64,000 bases of DNA from Pseudomonadota bacterium (GTDB lineage Bacteria; Pseudomonadota; Alphaproteobacteria; Dongiales; Dongiaceae). The stretch covers positions 992,001 through 1,056,000 of the forward strand of contig JAJYUT010000001.1 in assembly GCA_021792365.1 (NCBI GenBank). Direction: 5' to 3'. Each line of letters starts with the position of its first letter. The stretch's first letter is position 1. Both the position numbers and the translations under genes were made by a program. The notes below the pieces were generated by a model, which saw only the letters and a program-made list of their open reading frames with translations, did not search any database and was not told the DNA's origin. Below are positions 1-8,066 of this stretch, piece by piece.

Positions 1-174
1 CGGAGCGCCGCGACGCGGGAACGCGGCCAGCACTCGCCCGCCTGGACGCCCTGCGCACGACTGTCGAGTGCGGACGGCGCGGGGGCGGAACCATTCTTCG
101 GCCAAGCATCTTCACCTTGGGAGGAGCGCGACGGCTCGGTTTGGCGAAACGCCAATCCGCCAGGAGGTGCCGAT
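1..174. other. Window edge and 5' region of the OmpA-like gene
   Basis: No gene can be assigned here. Forward frames are open simply because the GC content is very high, so the tail of a gene starting outside the window cannot be excluded. The strong ribosome binding site AGGAGG at 162-167 lies 7 nt before the ATG at 175 and fixes the start of the next gene. Confidence 0.5.
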
Positions 175-894
175 ATGACAATGTATTTCAGCCTGAAGCG
201 TGCATTCTTGTGTTTGTGCTTTCTTGCAATGCCGGCGCTGGCCGGCTGCCACACCACCGCAGGGTTCGGACGCGATGTCCAGCAGGTGGGCAGCTGGATC
301 GAAGGGGGCGCCAGCAACCTCGCAGCCGGGCTCTACGGCTCGGACGCCCAGGCCGCGGAGGCGCAGCCCGCGGAATCGTCCGACCAGGCGGCGATGACCG
401 ATGATTCCGGCATGAGTCCCGAGGAATCGGTGGTTCCGGCCGCCGGCGGCAACGTGGTCTATTTCAGCACGGGCAGCGCCGAGATCCCGTCGGACGGCAT
501 GGAGATGATCCGCTCCATCGCCGAAGAAGCGCAGCGGACCGGGCAGCAGAGCGTGCAGGACCAGCAGGCGCAGCAGGGCATGCAGAACCAGCAGGGCACG
601 GAGAACCAGCAGGCCGGGCAGAACCAGCAGGCCACGCAGAACCAGCAGGGTCAGGATGGCGCGCCAAGGATCGAGGTTGTGGGCTACGCCGACAGCGCCG
701 GTCCCGCGGAGCTCAACGAGCAGCTTTCGCAACGCAGGGCCGAAGCGGTCGCCGACGCGCTCGCCGCAGAGGGCCTGCCGCGGGAAGCCATCACCGTGCG
801 CTGGCTTGGCGAGGACCAGCTGCCGGTCCAGACTGGAGACGACATGCACGAGCCGGAGAACCGCCGCGTCTCGATCTCCATGATGCGCACGTAA
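175..894 (+). CDS. OmpA-like lipoprotein with entericidin-like N-terminus and Gln-rich repeats
   Basis: This 239-residue protein is probably an outer-membrane lipoprotein that binds peptidoglycan. A short hydrophobic signal ends in a lipobox-like A-L-A-G-C, with Cys at about residue 24. The next stretch (HTTAGFGRDVQQVGSWIEGG) resembles entericidin lipoproteins. Residues from about 100 to the end form an OmpA C-terminal domain: VVYFSTGSAEI at its start, VVGYADSAGPAELNEQLSQRRAEAV later, and ENRRVSI at the end. The domain is interrupted by four 6-residue Gln/Asn-rich repeats (residues 137-160), placed between its first helix and second strand. An AGGAGG site 7 nt upstream supports the start. The assignment to the OmpA family is secure; the role of the insertion is unknown. 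Confidence 0.8.
   Translation: MTMYFSLKRAFLCLCFLAMPALAGCHTTAGFGRDVQQVGSWIEGGASNLAAGLYGSDAQAAEAQPAESSDQAAMTDDSGMSPEESVVPAAGGNVVYFSTGSAEIPSDGMEMIRSIAEEAQRTGQQSVQDQQAQQGMQNQQGTENQQAGQNQQATQNQQGQDGAPRIEVVGYADSAGPAELNEQLSQRRAEAVADALAAEGLPREAITVRWLGEDQLPVQTGDDMHEPENRRVSISMMRT
583..654 (+). repeat. 18-bp tandem repeat inside the OmpA-like gene
   Basis: Four head-to-tail 18-bp units start at 583, 601, 619 and 637, each close to CAGAACCAGCAGGSCASG. They encode Q/E-N-Q-Q-G/A-T/G hexapeptides. The period is a multiple of three, so copy-number change would leave the reading frame intact. The looser CAG-rich stretch from 541 looks like degenerate earlier copies. Confidence 0.85.
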
Positions 895-1556
895 GCCGAG
901 CGGTAGCAGTGGCGGGGCACGTCGCCCCGCTTCCACTGCTCGAAGCGCGGGCCTGCGGCATCGTTCGGTCTGCTTTATCGCTTGTCGCCAAGATGAGCAC
1001 GGCCACCCCCATGACCATGCCGCAGCGGCGCGTCGCGCCGGCGGTCGGATCAACGGCATGTGGGCATCACGCATCGCGCCGCTGTGCTCTACCGCGCGCC
1101 GTGACCGAAACTGAAGGCGCTGCTCATGGATGGAAGGCGGCGAGACGAGGAGAGCCTAGTGCCGCAATGGGGCGCCTCGTTCCGCTTTGACCAGCGCGCC
1201 GCGCTCCCGGCGTACCCGTCCACGTCATCGCCTTCGCCAAGGACGTCGAAGCCCCGCCCCAGGATGGCGACGCTTCCACCTGCTGCAGGGCATGGGCACG
1301 GCTCCTGGTACGGGCACGCGCACGAGGAGATCAATAGGGTGACCAAGGGGATTGTGCGATCCACTGAGTAAACCGCGAACTTGCCGGACCATCTTCCAAG
1401 ACCAGCGTGCTTAATCACGACGGCACCAGGAAGCCAGCCGCATCCGTGCAGTTTGCGCGTGGTTCAAAGGCCGAAGCTAGTAACCCAGAGGACTTGCAAC
1501 CTGTTGTTGCACGGCGCTTAATGATGAGCAAAAGGATGGTGGGAGGCCGACATCCT
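895..1556. other. Intergenic region without a convincing gene
   Basis: About 660 bases with only short reading frames. The frame at 1126-1371 ends in a His/Gly-rich stretch (GHGHGSWYGHAHEEINR) that looks peptide-like, but three frames are open across it and there is no good start or homology I recognise. From about 1370 the base composition shifts to lower GC, marking the left edge of an AT-richer island. Confidence 0.4.
1541..1546 (+). promoter_or_regulatory. Ribosome binding site GGGAGG that decides a start
   Basis: GGGAGG lies 10 nt before the ATG at 1557. The frame is open further upstream to 1407, but no comparable site precedes the earlier start codons, so 1557 is preferred as the start of the following gene. 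Confidence 0.55.
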
Positions 1557-2429
1557 ATGATGGCCAAATCCAAAGAGATAGCCGAGGAGTCAATCCTCGG
1601 TGCGCTCGCGGTGATGCAGGCGATAGATGACGCGCGGCGAACTATCGCGCTTGCCAAAATCCGCTGTCTACCATTCGAAACGCTTCTCAGACGATTGAGC
1701 GATTGTGGTGCACAGGAGTCGGAGCTTGTTTATGTGTTGATAGAAAGTGCCCGAAGTGCAGATGAAGATAGTGCCCTCACAGCTGCGCTTGATGAGATCC
1801 TGAAATCAATAGATGCACCGAACCCTGATCGTGACAGAGGGGAGAGAAATATTGCTCGATTACTTCGTACGGTCCGCCCGGAAATCTCTAAGGCGCTAGC
1901 TATCGACTGCCTTAAGCATCGTCGCAAGTCACGGCGAACTATCGGATTTCGTGCTGCCGCCAATCTAGAGATTGACGGTGACCTAACTCACTTCTGCCTG
2001 CGTCGCTTTTCCGAAACAGACGATGATCGGTTTCTCAAGTTGATTCTTAGTAGGCCGCTCCAGCTTGAGCAGGTTAGTCCGGACGAACTGATTAGAGAAT
2101 TTGCGGACGATGAGTACTGGAAAATGCGTGTGATTGAATCGACGTTGCGCGCCGACCAGAAAGTCGGGTTGCAGCTGTCAAACAACTCTCCTAAGTCGTT
2201 TATTTGGGCTGCAGGCCGGCTGGGATTGAGCAACTTCATTCCGGAGATAAAGGGGTTACTAAGTAGCTCGAACGACGCTCATTCACTGTTGGGCATAGTG
2301 GCTTGGGCATTCGGTCGATTTAGAGCAGCGTCGGAATTAGAAAGCTTGTCCCAGCTAGTAGATGATCTCGCTCAGTCTATGAAGGTACCGGAACTCCAAA
2401 GGTTTGAAGGCGAGTTGAACCAGAGGTGA
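1557..2429 (+). CDS. Orphan alpha-helical repeat-like protein in a low-GC island
   Basis: I do not recognise this 290-residue protein. It has no signal peptide or membrane segment and is predicted by eye to be almost all helical, with repeated amphipathic helices rich in Leu, Arg and acidic residues. This resembles HEAT/ARM-like solenoids or immunity-type proteins, but no family motif is visible. Codon use is unlike its neighbours: many A/T-ending codons and clearly lower GC, suggesting horizontal acquisition. ATG at 1557 is preferred because of GGGAGG at 1541-1546; the frame is open back to 1407. It stands alone, followed by what looks like the tail of another gene. Confidence 0.6.
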   Translation: MMAKSKEIAEESILGALAVMQAIDDARRTIALAKIRCLPFETLLRRLSDCGAQESELVYVLIESARSADEDSALTAALDEILKSIDAPNPDRDRGERNIARLLRTVRPEISKALAIDCLKHRRKSRRTIGFRAAANLEIDGDLTHFCLRRFSETDDDRFLKLILSRPLQLEQVSPDELIREFADDEYWKMRVIESTLRADQKVGLQLSNNSPKSFIWAAGRLGLSNFIPEIKGLLSSSNDAHSLLGIVAWAFGRFRAASELESLSQLVDDLAQSMKVPELQRFEGELNQR

Positions 2430-2476
2430 ACTTCGTCGGGGACAAGCATGGGGAGTTACTGTTCGTTATTGTTTGA

Positions 2477-2740
2477 TCGAACCGAGATTTTCTCGGTCAA
2501 GTCAATCGTTACCTCGGGCGTCACAACCTTCGCGATGTCATGGGAGAAATCTTGCCCGTAAGGTGGGCCGGCTACATTCGGGGCGTGGGGCGATACCAAG
2601 GAGTTATTGAAAGCAAGGCAGAGATTGTTGGGTCATTTGATCGGAACTTGGCCGGAATGACGGCGGCACAGGCGCGCCGGCGTCATCCAGAACTGGTGGC
2701 ATTGTGGCAGATGATCTTCCAAAACCTGGCACTCCCTTGA
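2477..2740 (+). pseudogene. C-terminal fragment of an unrecognised gene
   Basis: One frame is open from just after a TGA at 2474 to the TGA at 2738-2740. The first ATG is at 2540, giving 66 residues, with no ribosome binding site. The peptide-like sequence continues upstream of that ATG (for example QVNRYLGRHNLRDVMGEIL), as expected for the end of a longer, truncated protein rather than a complete small gene. It lies at the right end of the low-GC island. The family is unknown; it could also be a genuine small ORF. Confidence 0.35.
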
Positions 2741-2845
2741 CACTCTGGTCGGCGTCCCCCAATAGTCTCCATCTCATTCCTGCGTTCCGACTTCGTTCCC
2801 GGCGGGCCATTGGCCCGCTGAATTGCTTTTGAGGGGTGCCTTGCG

Positions 2846-4084
2846 ATGAATGCTCCTGCCGCTCCCGTCACCGCCGCGCCGGCTACTGGTGCACCCCAGG
2901 GCGGCGCAGGCTCGGCCGCGCTGATGAACACCTACGCCCGCTCGGAGCTAACCTTTGAGCGCGGGGAGGGGGCTTGGCTCTACGCAGTCGACGGGCGGCG
3001 CTTCCTCGATTTCGCGAGCGGGATCGCGGTCACGGCGCTCGGACATTGCCATCCGCATCTCGTCAAGGCGCTGACGGAGCAGGCGAACCGCGTCTGGCAC
3101 ACCTCCAACCTCTACCGCGTGCCGGGGCAGGAGAAGCTGGCGGAGCGGCTGGTGGCCGCGTCCTTCGCGGGCGCGACCGGCGGGCAAGTGTTCTTCGGCA
3201 ATTCCGGCGTCGAGGCGATCGAGTGCGGCCTCAAGCTGGTGCGCAAGTATCACGACGATTTCGGCGATGCCGGGCGCTACCGCGTCATCGCCTGCGAAGG
3301 CTCGTTCCACGGCCGCACGCTGGCCGGCCTCGCGGCGGCGGGCAATGAGAAATATCTCAAGGGCTACGCGCCCTATGTCGATGGCTTCGACCACGTGCCC
3401 TACGGCAACCTCAACGAGCTGCGCGCCAAGATCGGGCCCGAGACTGCCGCGATCCTCGTCGAGCCGGTGCAGGGCGAAGGCGGCATGCGCGCCGCCCAGG
3501 TCGAGTATCTGAAGGGCCTGCGCGCGGTGTGCGACGAGTTCGGCCTTCTGCTCTTCTTCGACGAGGTGCAATGCGGCATGGGCCGCACCGGCAAGCTGTT
3601 CGCCCACGAATGGGCCGGCATCACGCCGGATATCGTGGCAACGGCCAAGGGCATCGGCGGCGGCTTCCCGCTCGGCGCGTGCCTCGCGACGGGCAAGGTC
3701 GCGGCTGCTTTCAGTCATGGCAGCCACGGCACCACCTTCGGCGGCAACCCGCTCGCCATGGCGGTGGGCAACGCCGTGCTGGACGTGATCCTCGCGCCGG
3801 GCTTCCTGCCCGCGGTGGCGAGAAAGGGCGAGCGCCTTGCAAAAGGCGTGGCGCAGCTCGTCGACAAGCACCAGGGCGTGTTCGCGGATTTCCGGGGCAA
3901 GGGGCTGATGCTCGGCCTCAAATGCGCGGGGTCGAACATCGAGATGGTCGAACGTCTCCGACGATGCGGTCTGCTGACGGTGGGCGCCGGCGAGAATGTC
4001 GTGCGGCTGCTCCCGCCCTTGATCGTCACCGATGCGGAAATCGACCAGGCCCTCGACATGATCGACCGGGCCGCCCAGGCGTGA
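2846..4084 (+). CDS. argD: Acetylornithine aminotransferase
   Basis: Class III PLP-dependent aminotransferase, 412 residues, converting N-acetylglutamate semialdehyde to N-acetylornithine in cytoplasmic arginine synthesis. Typical landmarks are DFASGIAVTALGHCHP near the start, the GNSGVEAIE segment, FDEVQCGMGRTGKLFA, and the PLP-binding Lys268 in TAKGIGGGFPLG. GAGGGG just upstream supports ATG 2846. This gives an Ala/Pro-rich 26-residue leader before the conserved domain, so Met27 (2924) is the alternative start. argF follows about 95 bp downstream in the same direction, which supports ArgD over the related succinylornithine or GABA aminotransferases. Confidence 0.93.
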   Translation: MNAPAAPVTAAPATGAPQGGAGSAALMNTYARSELTFERGEGAWLYAVDGRRFLDFASGIAVTALGHCHPHLVKALTEQANRVWHTSNLYRVPGQEKLAERLVAASFAGATGGQVFFGNSGVEAIECGLKLVRKYHDDFGDAGRYRVIACEGSFHGRTLAGLAAAGNEKYLKGYAPYVDGFDHVPYGNLNELRAKIGPETAAILVEPVQGEGGMRAAQVEYLKGLRAVCDEFGLLLFFDEVQCGMGRTGKLFAHEWAGITPDIVATAKGIGGGFPLGACLATGKVAAAFSHGSHGTTFGGNPLAMAVGNAVLDVILAPGFLPAVARKGERLAKGVAQLVDKHQGVFADFRGKGLMLGLKCAGSNIEMVERLRRCGLLTVGAGENVVRLLPPLIVTDAEIDQALDMIDRAAQA

Positions 4085-4115
4085 TTGGTGGATCACGCCT
4101 TCAGTCACACAGATG

Positions 4116-4164
4116 ATCGCATTTTCTGCGCCGAACCGGCATCCACTTCGGCGGAAAATGCGAT
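4116..4164. repeat. Inverted repeat between argD and argF
   Basis: The left arm (4116-4135, starting ATCGCATTTTC) pairs with the right arm (4147-4164, TTCGGCGGAAAATGCGAT) over 18 bp with a 2-nt bulge and an 11-nt loop. It has no U-tract, so it is not a classic terminator. The CCGGCATCCACTT-type loop resembles dispersed palindromes of alphaproteobacteria. It may stabilise or partly terminate the argD transcript. Confidence 0.75.
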
Positions 4165-4178
4165 GGAAATAGAGTCCA

Positions 4179-5120
4179 ATGCCTGACGCCAACAGATCGC
4201 TGAAACCCAACCTCCGGCACTTCCTCGACCTAGACCGGCTCTCCAAGAAAGACCTGCGCAAGATCATCGACGTCTCGCGCCAGTTGAAGGCCGGCACCCA
4301 TCCCTTCGCCACCTCGAAGCCGCTCGACCGCAAATCGCTGGCGATGATCTTCGAGAAGCCTTCGACCCGCACCCGCGTCTCGTTCGAACTCGGCATGAAG
4401 CGGCTCGGCGGCGATACCGTGGTGCTGGAGCGCGAATCCTCGCAGCTCGGCCGCGGCGAGACGGTGGCGGACACCGCGCGCGTGCTCTCGCGCTACGTCG
4501 ATTGCATCATGGTGCGCACCACCCGGGAGCAGAAGCTGCTGGAGCTGGCGGAATATTCCGCGGTGCCCGTCATCAACGGCCTCACCGACCGCACCCATCC
4601 CTGCCAGCTCATGGCCGACGTGATGACCTTCGAGGAGCATCAAGGGCCCATCCGGGGCAAGCGCATCACCTGGTCCGGCGACGGCAACAACATGGCGACG
4701 TCGTGGATCCATGCGGCGGCGATGTTCGACTTCGAGCTCAACGTTTCCTGCCCGGAGATGCTGATGCCGCCGCAGGACGTGGTGGCCTGGGCGCAGGGCC
4801 GCGGCGCGAAGGTGCGGATCGTCACGGACCCAGCCGCCGCGGTGGCGGGGTCCGATTGCGTGGTGACCGACACCTGGGTCTCGATGGGCGATGCGGACAC
4901 CTCCGACCGCCACAACATGCTGCGCGCCTTCCAGGTCGACGACCGGCTGATGGCGGCGGCGAATCCGGGCGCCGTATTCATGCATTGCCTGCCCGCCCAT
5001 CGCGGGGAGGAGATGACGGCGAGCGTGATCGACGGCCCGCAATCGGTGGTGTGGGACGAGGCCGAGAACCGCCTTCACGCCCAGCAGGGCATCCTGCTCT
5101 GGTGCCTCGGTTTGATTTGA
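4179..5120 (+). CDS. argF: Ornithine carbamoyltransferase
   Basis: This 313-residue cytoplasmic enzyme transfers the carbamoyl group from carbamoyl phosphate to ornithine, giving citrulline. The carbamoyl-phosphate loop S-T-R-T-R is at residues 62-66. The HPCQ motif follows in the middle, and the ornithine-side HCLPAHRGEE motif lies at residues 269-278. Length is standard. It follows argD directly and precedes hslO, an order common in alphaproteobacteria. Full-length and intact. Confidence 0.96.
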   Translation: MPDANRSLKPNLRHFLDLDRLSKKDLRKIIDVSRQLKAGTHPFATSKPLDRKSLAMIFEKPSTRTRVSFELGMKRLGGDTVVLERESSQLGRGETVADTARVLSRYVDCIMVRTTREQKLLELAEYSAVPVINGLTDRTHPCQLMADVMTFEEHQGPIRGKRITWSGDGNNMATSWIHAAAMFDFELNVSCPEMLMPPQDVVAWAQGRGAKVRIVTDPAAAVAGSDCVVTDTWVSMGDADTSDRHNMLRAFQVDDRLMAAANPGAVFMHCLPAHRGEEMTASVIDGPQSVVWDEAENRLHAQQGILLWCLGLI

Positions 5121-5202
5121 GGCGGGTGGGTTCCTATCTAGGAGGCTGAGAGCCATCGCCCGCTTTCCCCACCTTCCCCAGTTTAAGGAGGGGGGAAGCC
5201 GC

Positions 5203-6174
5203 GTGCGCGATGCCAGCAATACGGACCGAGATTCAGATCACATGCGCACAGGATTGCCGGCGGGCGAGCAACGCGACTTCATCCAGCCATTCTCCATCGA
5301 GGGGCACGGCGTGCGCGGGCGCCTGGTGCGGCTCTCGCACGTGGCGGACCGCATCATCAAGCAGCACGCCTATCCCGACAGCATCGCGCGCCTGCTGGCT
5401 GAGATGATGGCGCTGACGGCGGTGCTTGCCGCCGCGCTCAAATACGAGGGCGTCTTCACCCTGCAGACCAAGGGCGACGGGCCGGTGAAGTTGATGGTGG
5501 TGGACCTCACCAGCCAGGGCGCTATGCGCGGCTATGCCCAGTTCGATGCCGCGCAGGTGGCGGCGATCGCGGCAGAGAGTCCCGGCGAGCACGCCTCGCT
5601 GCCACGCCTCCACGGCAAGGGTTATCTCGCCTTCACCGTGGACCAGGGCCAGCACACCGACCGCTACCAGGGGATCGTGGAGCTGGAGGGCGCGACGCTC
5701 AGCGAGTGCGTGCATCACTATTTCCGCCAGTCGGAGCAGTTGCAGGCCGGCTTCAAGATCGCGGCGGCGCGCGACGCGGAGGGCTGGCGCGCCGGCGCCA
5801 TCATGCTCCAGCGCATGCCGCAGGAGGATGCGAGCGAAATGGCCGAGGAGGTCGCGGAGGATGCCTGGCGCCGCGCCTTCATCCTGATGGCGAGCTGCAC
5901 CGACCGCGAGCTGCTGGACGTGGACATGCCGGCGACGGACGTGCTCTACCGCCTGTTCCATGAGGACGGCGTCCGCGCCTTCAAGGCGCAGGGCGTGGAG
6001 GCGAAATGCCGCTGCTCGCGCGAGCGGGTGGAGACCGTCCTGAAGGCGATGGCGCCGGAGGAGCTGGCGGAGCTGCAGATCGACGGCACGCTCGCCGTCA
6101 CCTGCGAGTTCTGCAACGGCCGCTACGATTTCCCGCTGGCCGATTTCCTGCCGGCGCGCACTGAGCGCGCTTGA
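5203..6174 (+). CDS. hslO: Hsp33 redox-regulated chaperonin
   Basis: A 323-residue cytoplasmic holdase chaperone activated by oxidation. The C-terminal zinc switch is present: C269-R-C271, then C301-E-F-C304, the C-X-C...C-X2-C arrangement of the family. The N-terminal domain has the expected pattern (HVADRIIKQHAYPDS, FTLQTKGDGPV). The start is taken as GTG 5203, preceded by AAGGAGG around 5185; the alternative ATG at 5242 would remove 13 non-conserved residues. It lies 80 bp after argF in the same direction. Confidence 0.93.
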   Translation: MRDASNTDRDSDHMRTGLPAGEQRDFIQPFSIEGHGVRGRLVRLSHVADRIIKQHAYPDSIARLLAEMMALTAVLAAALKYEGVFTLQTKGDGPVKLMVVDLTSQGAMRGYAQFDAAQVAAIAAESPGEHASLPRLHGKGYLAFTVDQGQHTDRYQGIVELEGATLSECVHHYFRQSEQLQAGFKIAAARDAEGWRAGAIMLQRMPQEDASEMAEEVAEDAWRRAFILMASCTDRELLDVDMPATDVLYRLFHEDGVRAFKAQGVEAKCRCSRERVETVLKAMAPEELAELQIDGTLAVTCEFCNGRYDFPLADFLPARTERA

Positions 6175-6231
6175 CGCGACCGGCAGGGCGTCGTTCAGTC
6201 TCGCGAAGCCACGGCCGGTCACCGCTCTCAG

Positions 6232-6337
6232 CGTCACCCCGGCCAAGCGCAGCGCGAGCCGGGGTCCATTGCGCCGCTCGCGCCAAGCCCATCCATGGAC
6301 CCCGGATCACGCCGCTGCGCGGCTGTCCGGGGTGACG
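6232..6337. repeat. REP-like nested palindromic element
   Basis: Outer arms CGTCACCCCGG (6232-6242) and CCGGGGTGACG (6327-6337) match perfectly. Inside them CCGGGGTCCAT (6259-6269) pairs perfectly with ATGGACCCCGG (6295-6305). This is the GTCACCCCGG / GGACCCCGG type of dispersed intergenic palindrome common in alphaproteobacterial genomes. It ends about 36 bp before the downstream lipoprotein gene. Confidence 0.8.
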
Positions 6338-6372
6338 ATGGCAATAGTACGACCGTCGGAGTGTCCAGGTCT

Positions 6373-6954
6373 ATGAACCGCCGCAGCTTTCTGCTTGTCG
6401 CCAGCCTCGCGCTGCTCGCCGCTTGCGACACGCCGCCGATGCGGCAGAGCTTCGCAACGCTCACTTTCCAGGACCGACCGCCGATCCGCCTCGACGTGGC
6501 GCAGATCGAGATCGTGCAGGCCTACAAGGCGCCGGGCGCCGCGCCCAATGTCGATCACCTGTTCCCGCAGAAGCCGGCGGAGGTGGCGGCGGCCTGGGGC
6601 CGCGACGTGCTGCGCGCGGTGGGGCAGCGCGGCATGGCGACCTACACCATCGTCGATGCCTCCGCGACTGAGACCGCGCTGCCGCGCTCGGGCGGGCTCA
6701 CCCAGGTGTTCCGCACCGAGCAGTCGGACCGCTACGACCTCCGCATCGCGGTGACGCTCGACATCGGCAACCCGCTGCTCGCCAAGACCGGCCAGGTCAC
6801 CGCCGCCGTCAACCGCAGCCAGACCGTCGCCGAGGACATGACCCTCAATCAGCGCGAGGCGGTCTGGTTCCAGATGACCGAAAGCGCCGTGCGCGAGCTC
6901 AACCAGGAGCTCGAAGCCGCCATCCGCGACAAGCTCGCGCCATTCGTGCGGTAA
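6373..6954 (+). CDS. Predicted outer-membrane lipoprotein
   Basis: A 193-residue lipoprotein of unknown function. The start MNRRSFLL is followed by a hydrophobic stretch and the lipobox L-L-A-A-C, so Cys at about residue 18 would be lipidated. The mature part contains no motif I can name; it has the look of small alphaproteobacterial envelope lipoproteins, with a beta-rich centre (RYDLRIAVTLDIGNPLLAKT) and a helical C-terminus. ATG 6373 is chosen because it puts the signal peptide at the N-terminus; the frame is open further upstream into the palindromic element. It follows hslO. Confidence 0.75.
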   Translation: MNRRSFLLVASLALLAACDTPPMRQSFATLTFQDRPPIRLDVAQIEIVQAYKAPGAAPNVDHLFPQKPAEVAAAWGRDVLRAVGQRGMATYTIVDASATETALPRSGGLTQVFRTEQSDRYDLRIAVTLDIGNPLLAKTGQVTAAVNRSQTVAEDMTLNQREAVWFQMTESAVRELNQELEAAIRDKLAPFVR

Positions 6955-7009
6955 CTCTCGCTCTCGCAACGGCTTTGTCGCCATGACATGGCCGCTGCAG
7001 AAAAGAATC

Positions 7010-7969
7010 TCAGGCGTAGCGCGCCGCAGGGAAGGCCAGCCCCATCCGCCTCTGCCGCAGTGCGCAGAGTTCCAGTCGTGCATCGGGCGAGCGCACCAGG
7101 CCGCGCGCGAGGCTGTTCACCAGGTCCCGTGCGACCGTGCCGGTCTTGTCCAGGGGCGGCTCGAAAATCGTGATGTGGATGCCGATGGCGCGGCCGCTGC
7201 GCATGGCGACGCCGAGGATCGTCTCGAGCTCTTCCCAGGACAGGCCGTCCGGCATGCGATAGGCGACGGCCGGCATGATCGCATCGTCCAGCACGTCGAC
7301 ATCGAGATGGATCCAGAAGCCGTCGAGATCGGGGCGGCAGAGATGCGCGACCGCCGCGCGCGCGGCTTCGCCGGCGCCGACGCGGCGCACCTCCTCAAGA
7401 TCCTGCGCGAAGATCGTGGGCGGCAGGGGTTGGCTGCCGTATTCGCGCGCCTGCGCGGCGTCACGATGGCCGAGCACGGCGACATCGGCGTCGCGGACCA
7501 GCGGGCGCATCCCTTCGAGGTCGGTGAGAATCGCAGGCCCGCGGCCGGTGCCGAGCGCCAGGTCCATGTCCGCGGCCTCGCCGGTGGGCGAGGCTTCCGG
7601 CTGATAGAAATCCGCGTGGCCGTCGAGGAACAGCAATCCATGGCGTCGGCCCGTGCGCCGCAGCGCCAGCAGGTTGCCGAGCAGGATCGAGCAATCGCCG
7701 CCCAGCACCACCGGAAACGAGCCGCGCGCCAGCACAGGGCCGACGATATCCGCCAGCATGATGGAGAAATCGCGGATGCGGGCCGCGTTCAGGATGTTGG
7801 TGCCGGGATCGCGGTGCGCTTCGTAGGGCGGCACCGCCAGCCGCGCATGGCGGCGCGCCTCGAGGCGTTGCGCAAGGCCGGCATCGAGCAGCGCATCGGG
7901 CAGGTGTTCGACACCGCCGGGCTTGAGGCCGAGGTGAGAGGGGGCTTCGATAATCGTGAAGTCCGGCAT
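7010..7969 (-). CDS. Arginase/agmatinase-family ureohydrolase
   Basis: A 319-residue member of the binuclear-manganese ureohydrolase fold (arginase, agmatinase, formimidoylglutamase). Metal-binding motifs are in order: GGDCS (90-94, where many members have GGDHS), DGHADF (116-121) and HLDVDVLD (221-228). The His-to-Cys change in the first motif and the divergent C-terminus mean the substrate cannot be assigned; arginase-type rocF is possible. ATG 7969 is preceded by AGGAGG on the minus strand. The gene is divergent from a MarR regulator with a palindrome between them, suggesting control by that regulator. Confidence 0.85.
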   Translation of the reverse strand: MPDFTIIEAPSHLGLKPGGVEHLPDALLDAGLAQRLEARRHARLAVPPYEAHRDPGTNILNAARIRDFSIMLADIVGPVLARGSFPVVLGGDCSILLGNLLALRRTGRRHGLLFLDGHADFYQPEASPTGEAADMDLALGTGRGPAILTDLEGMRPLVRDADVAVLGHRDAAQAREYGSQPLPPTIFAQDLEEVRRVGAGEAARAAVAHLCRPDLDGFWIHLDVDVLDDAIMPAVAYRMPDGLSWEELETILGVAMRSGRAIGIHITIFEPPLDKTGTVARDLVNSLARGLVRSPDARLELCALRQRRMGLAFPAARYA

Positions 7970-8017
7970 GATTGCCTCCTTCATGGATAAAGCTTTACTT
8001 TTTCGGCCCTCCGCATT

Positions 8018-8038
8018 ATATGTATGCAGTCTACATAT
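8018..8038. promoter_or_regulatory. Probable MarR operator palindrome
   Basis: ATATGTA (8018-8024) and TACATAT (8032-8038) are perfect 7-bp inverted arms with a 7-bp spacer, in the A/T-rich gap between the arginase-family gene and the MarR gene. The size and symmetry fit a MarR-dimer site. That this regulator binds it is an inference from position. Confidence 0.6.
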
Positions 8039-8066
8039 TATGTCAAGGCGAATCGATGGGGCTGGC

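Noticed and set aside
1126-1371. Plus-strand frame ending in a His/Gly-rich, peptide-like stretch
   Set aside because: Three frames are open there, there is no convincing start and I recognise no family. It could be a remnant, but it cannot be supported.
4116-4164. Reading the argD-argF repeat as an ordinary terminator
   Set aside because: No T run follows on either strand close to the stem, and argF continues in the same direction.
2948-4474. Long minus-strand frame over argD and argF
   Set aside because: Antisense shadow of argD and argF with no motif or ribosome site.
6983-7990. 335-codon plus-strand frame
   Set aside because: Antisense to the arginase-family gene, whose metal motifs prove the minus strand to be coding.
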